Positions 11,030 to 20,100 of a stretch of DNA of 64,000 nt are shown here, one piece after another. Positions within the stretch are counted from its first letter, which is position 1, and each line of letters opens with the position of its first letter. The DNA is from JBNFVY01 sp049943335 (GTDB taxonomy: Bacteria; Pseudomonadota; Alphaproteobacteria; Rhodobacterales; Rhodobacteraceae). The position numbers and the translations under genes were made by a program. The DNA lies in contig NZ_JBNFVY010000009.1 of assembly GCF_049943335.1 (NCBI RefSeq), positions 41,881 through 105,880 on the forward strand. The letters are read 5' to 3'. The notes beneath the pieces were generated by a model that searched no databases, was not told where the DNA came from, and worked only from the letters and a program-made list of their open reading frames with translations.

Positions 11030-11841
11030 GCCGGACCCTGACCCAAATGGCCTGCGAAGTTCTGACCACTGCAGGCGGGCGCGAAAAGGCGGCGCTCAGC
11101 CGGCGTCACGCTGCCGACTGGTTCGCCGCGCGCGCCAGCGATACGCCGATCGCAATCGGAACGGCGAACCCGCCGCTGCGCCCCGCCCGGCCCGACAAGC
11201 CCGAACTGTTGGACCCGCGTGATGTACCGCGCCGCAAACCAGGCAGCCCCGAGGGCAGGCAAGCGATTTTGCACGCAGTTGCCCATATCGAACTGAATGC
11301 GGTCGACCTGCATTGGGATATCATCGCCCGGTTTGGTCATGTCCCGATGCCACTGGGATTTTACGACGACTGGGTCAAGGCCGCCGATGAAGAGTCAAAA
11401 CATTTCAATCTTGTATCGGACGCTCTTGAAGCGAACGGATCGTATTACGGTGCGTTGGCAGCGCACGCCGGCATGTGGCGCGCGGCCGAAGACACGATCG
11501 ACGATCTGATGGGCCGGCTGGCCGTGGTGCCGATGGTGCTGGAAGCGCGCGGGTTGGATGTCACCCCCGGGATGATCAAGATCTTCCAGAACGCCAAAGA
11601 CGCCCAAACCGTTGACGCGCTGAAAGTCATCTACGGCGAAGAGGTCGGGCATGTGGCCTATGGCAGCAAGTGGTTCCACTTTTTGTGCGGGCGCGACAAT
11701 CTGGATCCCAAGGATGTCTTTCACGCCTTGGTGCGAAAGTATTTCCACGGCGCGCTCAAGCCGCCTTTCAACGATGAAAAACGGGCCGAAGCGGGGCTGC
11801 CGCCGGATTTCTACTGGCCGCTGGCGGACGCGGCGCACTAG
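11026..11841 (+). CDS. DUF455 ferritin-like protein
   Basis: 271-residue protein of the DUF455 (PF04305) family, which has a ferritin-like four-helix fold. Possible metal ligands appear as AHIELNAVDLHWD, AADEESKHF and IYGEEVGHVAYG, the E...ExxH pattern of diiron proteins. Translation starts in an ATGA overlap with bcp. That pairing with a peroxiredoxin suggests an oxidative-stress link, but the reaction is not known. Confidence 0.88.
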   Translation: MSRTLTQMACEVLTTAGGREKAALSRRHAADWFAARASDTPIAIGTANPPLRPARPDKPELLDPRDVPRRKPGSPEGRQAILHAVAHIELNAVDLHWDIIARFGHVPMPLGFYDDWVKAADEESKHFNLVSDALEANGSYYGALAAHAGMWRAAEDTIDDLMGRLAVVPMVLEARGLDVTPGMIKIFQNAKDAQTVDALKVIYGEEVGHVAYGSKWFHFLCGRDNLDPKDVFHALVRKYFHGALKPPFNDEKRAEAGLPPDFYWPLADAAH

Positions 11842-12108
11842 GCCTGCGACACCCAAAAACGATCCAAAAATCGCGCGGCGCAGGCCCTATTGCCGCCACA
11901 GTGTTGCTGATGGCGCCGATGCGGGCCTTTTCAGTCGGCAAGAATTCGCCAGTTTTCGGGTCGATCCATCCCACACATGCGTTTCAGGGGCAAAATCGTT
12001 GCCACCTGGGGCCCGGGCAGTTATCCACATCAGGAACATGCTCGGGTGTGGGGGTCCTCAGTCAAAAATGACGAGTTGACCGAGCGAAGGCAGAATTGGG
12101 ACGACAGG

Positions 12109-13422
12109 ATGAATCAGGTAGCTCACAAGCTCAACCGACTTCTCGAACGCAGGTTTCCAGAACGCCGGGTTTTCCTCCGATCTGACACCGACACCCGCTT
12201 TATCCACTTGACGCCTTCGGCGCAGTTCGTCGGCTTTTCTGGATCGGCATTGCTGGTCGGCTGGGCCATCGTCGCAACTGCGATCATTGCCATGGATGCC
12301 GTCGGCAGTGGCAGCATCCGCGAACAGGCCGCCCGCGAACAGGCCCTTTATGAAACACGGATCAACGCGTTGGCGGGCGAACGCGACACCCGCGCCAACG
12401 AAGCTTTTCAGGCCCAGGAACGGTTCGCCGCCGCGCTCAAACAGGTTTCACAGATGCAGACTGCGCTGCTGAAATCCGAAGAACGGCGCCGCGAACTTGA
12501 GCGTGGCATCGAAGTGGTTCACGCCACGCTGTCGGAAAGCATGTCGCACCGCGCCGCGTTGGAAACCCAGGTGGCCACGCTTGAAGGGGAAATCGCAGGC
12601 GCCGCCGATACCACCAACCGGATGGCGTCTCTCGACACTTACACCACGCTGGACGTGTTGACCGAAGCGTTGACCACCACCGCCGCCGAGCGCGACATGT
12701 TGGCCCTGGCCGCGCAAGAGGCAGAAAAGATCGCCGAAAATCTTGATCTGGAACGTCGCCTGCTGGAAGAAAAGAACGACCGCATTTTCAGCCAGCTTGA
12801 AGACGCCGTCGCAGTGTCGATGGAGCCGCTGGACAAGATGTTCAGAAACGCCGGCCTGCAGCCCGATCATATTCTGGACACGGTCCGCCGTGGGTATTCA
12901 GGTCAGGGTGGCCCGCTGACGCCGATCACATTTTCCACCAAGGGTCGCGAACCCGACTCCGACAGCCTGCGCGCCAATGGCATCCTGAACCAGATGGATC
13001 GCCTGAATGTCTACCGCATCGCCGCGCAGAAAGTTCCGTTCGGCATGCCGCTGAAATCCAGTTTCCGTTACACCTCGGGGTTTGGTCCACGCTGGGGGCG
13101 GATGCATGAAGGCACCGATTTCGCCGCCGCCTACGGCACCCCCATCTACGCAACCGCTGACGGCGTGGTCATCAAGGCCGGTTGGAGTTCGGGATACGGA
13201 CGTCTGGTGAAGATCCAGCATGAGTTCGGGATCGAAACCCGCTATGCGCATCAGGCAAAAATCCTGGTGAAAGAGGGACAAAGGGTCTCGCGCGGGCAGC
13301 AAATCGGTGCTATGGGGAATTCCGGCCGTTCGACAGGCACGCACTTGCACTATGAAGTGCGCGTCGGTGGCAAGGCCGTGAATCCGATGACCTATATCAA
13401 GGCAGCCAAAGATGTTTTCTAA
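12109..13422 (+). CDS. M23 (LytM) family metallopeptidase with N-terminal membrane anchor
   Basis: Predicted periplasmic peptidoglycan endopeptidase of about 437 residues. There is one membrane segment near residues 45-65 (GFSGSALLVGWAIVATAII), a coiled-coil-rich middle (residues 75-240) and a C-terminal LytM domain. The zinc ligands HEGTDF (HxxxD) and HLHYE (HxH) are both intact, so it should be active rather than an EnvC-like activator. The start is uncertain: ATG 12109 (MNQVAHKLNRLL) fits relatives, while an in-frame ATG exists at 11977. The 3' end overlaps the bactofilin gene by 11 bases; bactofilin-M23 pairs act together in cell shape in other bacteria. Confidence 0.9.
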   Translation: MNQVAHKLNRLLERRFPERRVFLRSDTDTRFIHLTPSAQFVGFSGSALLVGWAIVATAIIAMDAVGSGSIREQAAREQALYETRINALAGERDTRANEAFQAQERFAAALKQVSQMQTALLKSEERRRELERGIEVVHATLSESMSHRAALETQVATLEGEIAGAADTTNRMASLDTYTTLDVLTEALTTTAAERDMLALAAQEAEKIAENLDLERRLLEEKNDRIFSQLEDAVAVSMEPLDKMFRNAGLQPDHILDTVRRGYSGQGGPLTPITFSTKGREPDSDSLRANGILNQMDRLNVYRIAAQKVPFGMPLKSSFRYTSGFGPRWGRMHEGTDFAAAYGTPIYATADGVVIKAGWSSGYGRLVKIQHEFGIETRYAHQAKILVKEGQRVSRGQQIGAMGNSGRSTGTHLHYEVRVGGKAVNPMTYIKAAKDVF

Positions 13423-13921
13423 GAGTAGGATCAACGAGCCCGGTCCGAAGGCCGATGAAACCGCCAAGGACAGCGGCGCACACTCCGCTGGCAAGACACC
13501 GAAAAGCGAGAGCAGCGTTCCGATGAGCACCGCCCCCAAGACCAAGGCGCCCGCGTCGGTGCTATCGACGGACCTGACGGTGGTCGGGAACCTCAAATCC
13601 ACCGGCGATATTCAGATCGAAGGCACCGTCGAAGGCGACATTCGTGCCCATCTGCTGACGGTCGGCGAAACCGCAACCGTGCGCGGTGAAGTCGTGGCCG
13701 ACGATGTCGTGGTGAACGGGCGCGTAATCGGCCGGGTGCGTGGCCTCAAGGTGCGCCTGACGTCGACCGCCCGCGTCGAAGGCGATATCATTCACAAGAC
13801 CATCGCGATTGAAAGCGGTGCGCATTTCGAAGGTTCGGTTCAGCGGCAAGAAGACCCGCTGGCCCAAGGGGCAAAAGGCGGGGCGCAGCCCCCGAAGCCG
13901 TCCGAGCCACCAAAGGCCTGA
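13412..13921 (+). CDS. Bactofilin (polymer-forming cytoskeletal protein)
   Basis: 169 residues. A disordered charged N-terminus (residues 1-50) precedes the bactofilin core at about 50-145: LSTDLTVVGNLKSTGDIQI, then short Gly-rich rungs (VEGDIRAH, VRGEVVADDVVVNG, VIGRVRG) as expected of the right-handed beta helix that polymerises without nucleotide. The C-terminal tail is Pro/Lys-rich. Overlap with the M23 gene suggests translational coupling and a shared role in localised wall remodelling. A strong terminator follows. Confidence 0.93.
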   Translation: MFSKSRINEPGPKADETAKDSGAHSAGKTPKSESSVPMSTAPKTKAPASVLSTDLTVVGNLKSTGDIQIEGTVEGDIRAHLLTVGETATVRGEVVADDVVVNGRVIGRVRGLKVRLTSTARVEGDIIHKTIAIESGAHFEGSVQRQEDPLAQGAKGGAQPPKPSEPPKA

Positions 13922-13942
13922 GCTGAATGAAGTAAACGACGA

Positions 13943-13967
13943 GGCGGGTGTTTCAGCCCGCCTTTTT
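13943..13967 (+). terminator. Intrinsic terminator after bactofilin gene
   Basis: GGCGGG and CCCGCC separated by a 7-base loop and followed by TTTTT, 22 bp past the bactofilin stop. Confidence 0.85.
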
Positions 13968-13988
13968 CTTTGCCTGAACGGGATTGAT

Positions 13989-14991
13989 GTGCTGCTGATC
14001 ATTCTTCGTATCGCCGCGGTCAGTTTGGTCATCATGGCGCTTATCGCGATCGGACTGATCCTGTCGCAACCTGCCCGGCCTGTGAACCCCGCATCACCAT
14101 CGCTGGATTTTGGCGCCATGCACAAAGCGCGCGGTGACGCGTCGCCCACTGTGCAAGCACCGGACCACAGCTATACCGCGCGCGACGGCAGTACCCTGCC
14201 CTATCGCTGGTTTCCGACCGACAACCCCGCCGCGCCCACGCTGATCCTGTTGCACGGATCGGCTTGGCATTCAGCGCAGTTCATCGCGTTGGCGACGAGA
14301 CTGGCGCAGGACGGCTCTGCCAATGTCGCCGCGCCGGATTTGCGCGGAGATGGGTTTGATCCCAAGCGGCGCGGCGACGTGGATCACCTGGGTCAATTGG
14401 AAGAAGATATCGCCGATCTGATCGCACATCTGGCCCCAAAGGGCCCGGTGATCCTGGGCGGGCATAGTTCGGGCGGCGGTCTGGCCGTGCGGTTTGCTGG
14501 CGGTCCGTTTGGCCATCTGGCGAACGGGTTTGTTTTGATTGCCCCTTTTCTCAAGTACAACGCCCCGACACAGCGCCCCAATTCCGGCGGGTGGGCCCAG
14601 CCACTGACGCGGCGTCTGATCGGGGCTGGCCATGCTGAACGCGGCCCACATCCGCGCGCTGAACGGCCTGACCGTGATCCAGTTTGCCATCCCTCAAGCC
14701 GAACGCACCAAACCGCTTGGGGCGACGTTTACCGACGCCTACAGCTACCGGCTGAACGCTTCATACGCGCCGCGCAGCGACTACAAGGGCGATCTGGCGG
14801 CGATGACCCAGCCGTTTCTTTTGGTCGCAGGGGACGCAGACGAAGCGTTTTATTCCGGCAAGTACGAATCCGTAATTTCAGAGCAGACGGGCGCAGGGTG
14901 CTACAGAATTCTGCCCGGCATTGGCCATCTGGACATCGTCGACAATGCCAGCGCGTTTCGCGAAATCAGTACCTTTATCCAGGGCTTGTGA
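13989..14991 (+). pseudogene. Alpha/beta hydrolase (lipase-like), frameshifted
   Basis: Membrane-anchored serine hydrolase in two frames. The first part, from a probable GTG at 13989, has a hydrophobic N-terminus (LLIILRIAAVSLVIMALIAI), the oxyanion segment LILLHGSAWHS and nucleophile elbow GGHSSGGG. After RRLIG the frame shifts; the rest of the fold (AMLNAAHIRALNGL, the Asp region LLVAGDADEAFYSG and the His in PGIGHLDIVD) continues from about 14626 to 14991. Dropping one G from GGGG at 14622-14625 restores a single frame reading RLIGLAMLN, with all three triad residues present. Either a real recent mutation or a homopolymer sequencing error. Its stop abuts the convergent DUF2189 gene. Confidence 0.8.
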
Positions 14992-15771
14992 TCACTCGAC
15001 CGGCACCAGCGCCTGCCGATAAAGATGCCATGTCGCATGGCCCAGGATCGGCAGCACAACAATCAGCCCCAGAAAGACCGGGATCATAGCGAGGATCGTT
15101 GTTATGGCCACAAAACCTGCCCAGAGCAGCATGACCGGCAAGTTTCGCACGACCAGTTGGAACGACACGATCATGGCCGACACAAAGTCCACCTCGCGGT
15201 CCAGAAGCAAAGGCATCGACACGACCGTCAGCGCAAAAAGCACAAAGGCCAGCACCCCGCCGACCAAGAACTGCACGGACATCATGGTCAGCCCGTTGGG
15301 TGTCAGGAAAACCTCATAGGACGTGGACACGTTTGTCATGACGCTCAGCCCCATGAAAAGCGCGAAAATCATATGCGACAGGAACGACCAGAACAGCACG
15401 TAGATCAGGATGATCGCGCCGATCCAAGGCATCTGGCGGTCTTTTTCGGCGTGGATCACCCCGAGCACCTGATACCAGTCCAACGCATCGCCCTGTTCAA
15501 TGCGGCGCGACACCTCATAAAGCCCAACGGCGGCAAATGGCGCAAACAGCGGAAAACCCAAGCAGATCGCGATGGTCCACACGAACGTGCCCGCCCCCAG
15601 CCAAATCAGCCCCAAGCCTGCAATGGCATAAACTGCGCCAAAAAAGATGCCAAAGCTCGGCGCGCGGCGAAAATCCCGCCACCCGCTGACCAGCGCCGCG
15701 CGCAAATCTGAAACGCGCACGCGTCCCGGCTGCGGCACTGTATCGCCCGGCACCTGAAGGGTATCCGACAT
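14992..15771 (-). CDS. DUF2189 integral membrane protein
   Basis: 259-residue protein with about six membrane segments, of the DUF2189 family that is common in Rhodobacterales. Function unknown. The N-terminal region (VRVSDLRAALVSGWRDFRRAPSFG) is the conserved cytoplasmic lead-in to the first helix. The ATG at 15771 (MSDTLQ) is preferred because GGGAGG lies 9 bases before it; the ATG at 15780 directly abuts that ribosome site. It converges on the broken hydrolase with no gap between the stops. Confidence 0.85.
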   Translation of the reverse strand: MSDTLQVPGDTVPQPGRVRVSDLRAALVSGWRDFRRAPSFGIFFGAVYAIAGLGLIWLGAGTFVWTIAICLGFPLFAPFAAVGLYEVSRRIEQGDALDWYQVLGVIHAEKDRQMPWIGAIILIYVLFWSFLSHMIFALFMGLSVMTNVSTSYEVFLTPNGLTMMSVQFLVGGVLAFVLFALTVVSMPLLLDREVDFVSAMIVSFQLVVRNLPVMLLWAGFVAITTILAMIPVFLGLIVVLPILGHATWHLYRQALVPVE

Positions 15772-15926
15772 TGGGTTCATCCTCCCTGCCCAAAATTCGC
15801 ACCGTGTATCTTGCGCGAGCCAGCCTCAGGAATCAATGATCTGAATATGTGCGCGGCCGGGACAGCGGGCTCGCGCGGCCACAATGCCCAAAAATCAGCG
15901 CGGGCCGACTGGCCCGCACCGCTGGA

Positions 15927-17054
15927 TCAGTCGTCGGTTTGCGCGTCGGCGCGGCTTTTGCCGCTGACATTCATGGCCAGTGTCGCGGCCATGAACTTGT
16001 CCAGATCGCCGTCCAGCACCCCTTGGGTGTCGCTGGTTTCCACGTTGGTGCGCAGGTCCTTCACCATCTGGTAGGGCTGCAACACATAGTTGCGGATCTG
16101 GTTGCCCCAGCCGGCATCGCCCTTGGCCTCGTGCGCGGCGTTGATCGCTTCGTTCCGTTTGTCCAGTTCCAGTTGGTAGAGACGCGACTTGAGCGCCTTC
16201 ATCGCAATGTCCCGGTTCTGGTGCTGAGATTTTTCCGAACTGGTCACCACAATCCCGGTGGGCATGTGGGTGATCCGCACGGCCGAGTCGGTCGTGTTGA
16301 CGTGCTGCCCGCCCGCCCCGGATGACCGATAGGTGTCGATACGGATGTCGGCCGGGTTCACGTCGATCTCGATGTTGTCATCGACAACCGGATAGACCCA
16401 GACCGAACAGAATGATGTGTGCCGTCGCGCCGCGCTGTCATAGGGCGAAATACGCACCAGACGGTGCACTCCGCTTTCAGATTTCAGCCAGCCATAGGCA
16501 TTATGCCCGGAAATCTTGTAGGCGGCGGATTTGATGCCCGCCTCTTCCCCCGGTGATTGCGATTGCAATTCCACCTTGTAGCCGTGTTGTTCGGCCCAGC
16601 GGACATACATGCGCGCCAGCATTGACGCCCAGTCGCAGCTTTCTGTCCCGCCCGCACCCGAGTTGATTTCAAGAAAGGTGTCGTTGGCATCCGCTTCGCC
16701 GTTCAGAAGTGCTTCCAGTTCCTTTCGCGCGGCCTTTTCAGCCACAGCTTTTAGGGCGGCTTCCGCCTCGGCGATGACCTCCTGGTCCTCTTCCATTTCG
16801 CCCAGTTCGATCAGCTCGACATTGTCATTCATGTCCTGTTCGATCGATTTGGCGGTCGCAATCGCGTCCATCAGCGCCTGACGCTCGCGCATCAGTTGTT
16901 GCGCCCGTTCCTGATCGTCCCACAGGCCGGGATCTTCGATCATCGCATCGAATTCTTCCATGCGATGCCCGGCTGTGTCCCAATCCATCCGCTGTTTCAG
17001 CAGGTCCAGGGATTTCTGGATTTCGTTGACGGTATTCTGCGTATCCGCGCGCAA
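15927..17054 (-). CDS. prfB: Peptide chain release factor 2
   Basis: Recognises UGA and UAA stop codons and triggers peptide release. 375 residues with the catalytic GGQ (SSGAGGQHVN) and, before it, an SPYDSAARRHTSF segment; the SPF-type anticodon loop region is present as RISPYDS. The start is probably TTG at 17054 (LRADTQNTVNEIQ), since GGAGGTCGCCCC sits just before it; an ATG nine codons upstream would bury that ribosome site. The gene is read in one continuous frame: there is no internal TGA and so no E. coli-type autoregulatory frameshift. Confidence 0.95.
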   Translation of the reverse strand: MRADTQNTVNEIQKSLDLLKQRMDWDTAGHRMEEFDAMIEDPGLWDDQERAQQLMRERQALMDAIATAKSIEQDMNDNVELIELGEMEEDQEVIAEAEAALKAVAEKAARKELEALLNGEADANDTFLEINSGAGGTESCDWASMLARMYVRWAEQHGYKVELQSQSPGEEAGIKSAAYKISGHNAYGWLKSESGVHRLVRISPYDSAARRHTSFCSVWVYPVVDDNIEIDVNPADIRIDTYRSSGAGGQHVNTTDSAVRITHMPTGIVVTSSEKSQHQNRDIAMKALKSRLYQLELDKRNEAINAAHEAKGDAGWGNQIRNYVLQPYQMVKDLRTNVETSDTQGVLDGDLDKFMAATLAMNVSGKSRADAQTDD

Positions 17055-17105
17055 GGGGCGACCTCCGATATTCTGTCGCACCTAGATACTGGTTTGCGCG
17101 GAAAG

Positions 17106-17140
17106 GACAAGGGGCGGGCACATGCCACCCGCCCCTTGTC
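17106..17140 (-). terminator. Strong hairpin terminator after the nuclease gene
   Basis: A perfect 13-bp inverted repeat, GACAAGGGGCGGG and CCCGCCCCTTGTC, with a 9-base loop, starts 19 bp beyond the nuclease stop on the minus strand and is followed by CTTTCC. It separates that gene from prfB. Confidence 0.75.
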
Positions 17141-17158
17141 GACCAACTTTGGTGCGGG

Positions 17159-20100
17159 TCAGGCGACCACCAGCACCGGATCAAAGTCCAGGCCGACGAT
17201 GATCGGGTCGTGGTCGGATGTGCGATAGGGCACGTCGCCGTCGAACATCGCCGTATCGCGGCCGAAATCGGTGTTGTAATCGATGGCACCCGGCTCGGAC
17301 GAATTGATGTGCCACGCCTCGGCCCCGGTGACATTGTCCATGATGTCGGACGATCCGAAAGCATAGTCCAGCGTGCCGGTCTGCCCGTCGAACACATAGG
17401 TTGTTGCGCCGGGATTGAAGAATTCTTCAAGGTTCACATAGCCTTCGGCGGCCATCAGATCGATCGGGTCTTCGGCGGCGTAAGCGTTGAAGTCGCCCAG
17501 CACCAAACTGTCGGCGTCGGCCCTGGCATCCAGCCACGCTTGCATGACTTCCACGCCCTCGCTGCGCATTTCGTTCGACGCGCCTGCCCCGTCGCCGATA
17601 TCGGCGTTCGTGCCCTCGCCCGAGCCCTTGGATTTCATATGGGTGACGGTCACGCTGAAATCCTCGCCGGTGCCAAGGTCGATGAACTCGGCCGTCAGCG
17701 GCGAGCGGTTGGTGCCCGCGCCTTCGAAAACGCCCAAGCCATCGTCGTCCAGAGCGCCATAGCCAAGCGCATCCAGATCGGCGTCGGTCAGGTAATCGAC
17801 CGTACCCGGCACGACGCTGACCGCACTGGCATCATAGATCATGCCCACAGCGATCGCGTCATCGCCAACATGGTCCGCACCCGGGCGCACCCAGTCATAG
17901 ATATCGCTGCCGAGGGTCGCGTTCATTTCGCTCACAAGGGTTGCAATTGCGTTGTCGCTGGCCCCTTCGGCAAACTGGTTTTCCAGCTCGACCAGTCCAA
18001 AGACATCCGCATCCGTATCCAAAAGCGTGCCGACCAGCTTTTCAGTCTGGCGCGCGAATTCTTCGGCCGTATCGGCGCCGCGCGGATCAAAGCCCAGGTC
18101 GGTCGATGCGCCGCTGGCGTCGATGGTCACGAAGTAGTTCAGCACGTTGAAACTGACCACCTTCAGATCGCCCCCCACCGCGGGCACGGTGTCTTCGCGC
18201 GTGTCTGTGTCAACGAAGGTGTTCGCCCCCTCTTCGACGCTTCGAACACGCCAGGTCGCCGGGCTGGACGAACTGCCCGCCCAGCTATAGCCAATGACGC
18301 CGGTCAGCCCGGTGACCGTGTCGCCCATGGTGAACCCGTCCGAGGTGTCGAACACCCCGTCGCCATTCAGATCGACATCAGACAGGATCGACTGGTTCTG
18401 AAAGTTCAGCCCGTCGTCATAGACGATCTCGTCGCTGCCGGTCTGCTGCTGATAGGCATCATAGGCAGCGACATCGGGATCGTTGGATTGGGTGAACTGT
18501 TCGGGCCGGTCGCCTGCGGTCAGACGCATTTCGTTGAACCGGTCTAGCTGGTACAGTTCATTCACCGTCAGCGTGTCGTCGATTGTGACGAGCATGCCTT
18601 CGTAAGCTTCCAAATCAGGCACATAGTTGCCGCTATCGTCAGTCGTGACCGCATCGATGCCATCCACACTGATATGCGCGGCCATGGTGTTTACGTCCGA
18701 CACGGCGCCCGCAGCGATCACTTCGACACCGGTTGCGACGATCTGGGTCTGGCCGAAATATTCGCTGACCACACCGGTCACCAGCACCCGGTCGCCAAGC
18801 GCGACATCGGTGATGAAATCGCCCGTGCCTTCGTATACAAAAATGCCCTCTGAAGTGCTGGCATCACCGTCGCTGTCAGCGGCCTCTTCTTGCAAGAAGA
18901 ACCCTTGCAGATCGCGCAGCGTGTCCGCATCGCCGTCCTGGAAATCGCCAACCACGATCGCTTCGACGATCACCGTTTCGCCGACCATTGCGCCGCCGTC
19001 GCCCGATCCTTGAACGGCCGAGATCAGCGCTTCGGTTGCGCCGCCGCCCGACCCGCCGTCGTCGTTGGCTTCGCCCGGGGTTTCGTCGGCCGGGCCCTGC
19101 CAGACGCCATCGGCGTCGCGCCAGAGCGACTGCCCCAGATCGGTTGAGCTGGTTTCAGCCACGCCGATGTCAGTCGACGTCATGCCTGCGGCCGCGCCGC
19201 TTGTGGCCGTCATCGTGCCTTCGTAGGACAGGAATTCCACGACTGTGCCGGCCTCGATCAGAGCAAACCCGTCCGGTGCGCCGTTCTGGATGCTGGACGG
19301 CGACCAGACGTAGTAATCAAAGGTACCGTCCGTGGTCATTTCCATCGTGCTCAGCGCGGCGCTGTCATAGTCCGCCCCGTTCGAACCATTGTAGAGCGCA
19401 ACCGACAGGCCCGAGACGTCGGCGCCTGCGTTCACCCGCACTTCGACGAATTCACCCACGTCAGCGCCGGCGTTGTCGTAGTGGATTTCGTTGAGACGTG
19501 CATCGGCCACCAAGGCCACCTCGGCGACTGTGGGGCTATAGGTGGCTTCATCGGAAAAGTCGGTCATCACCCAATCGCCCGTGCCATCGGGGCTGCGGGT
19601 CGCGCCGGCGGCCATGTAACTGCCATCCGGGCCGACAACCGCGCCCGAATAGGCCCGATCGTCGGCGGTTGCGTCAATCAGCGCGACCGAGTCCAGCACC
19701 GCGCCATAGGGGGTGATATCCAGATTGCCGTCGTCGTCGGTATCCAGATCGTCGCCCACTGCGCCGGTAAAGTCCTGTACCAGCAGGAAGGTGCTGGTGT
19801 CGTTGACGAAACTGTCGTTGCCAATTGCGTAGTCGGCAGTCAGGCCAAAGGTCAGTTCGGCCTGCGGGCTGGCCAGCAGGAAATATCCGTTTGCGCCGAT
19901 CTCGTGCCCAGTCAGGTCGAAGGCGCGATAGACGCTCCCCACTGTGCTGTCGTCACCGCGCACGACGACCAGTGTCAGCCCGTCCAGTGAATGGCCCGGC
20001 TCTCCGTAGAGTTCGGCAAATTCCCAGTCGGTGCCGGATGTATTCACCGCCAGTTCGTTCAGCACCACCGCAGGCGCGAACATTCCGCCGGGCGAGCCGA

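Noticed and set aside
11768..11974. 68-residue minus-strand frame beginning MGWIDPKTGEFLPTEKARI
   Set aside because: The start looks protein-like, but more than a third of it is antisense to the DUF455 gene, there is no ribosome site and the C-terminus is low complexity.
17210..18547. 445-residue open frames on the plus strand (also 20282-21619)
   Set aside because: Antisense to the ExeM-like gene, produced by its biased codon use.
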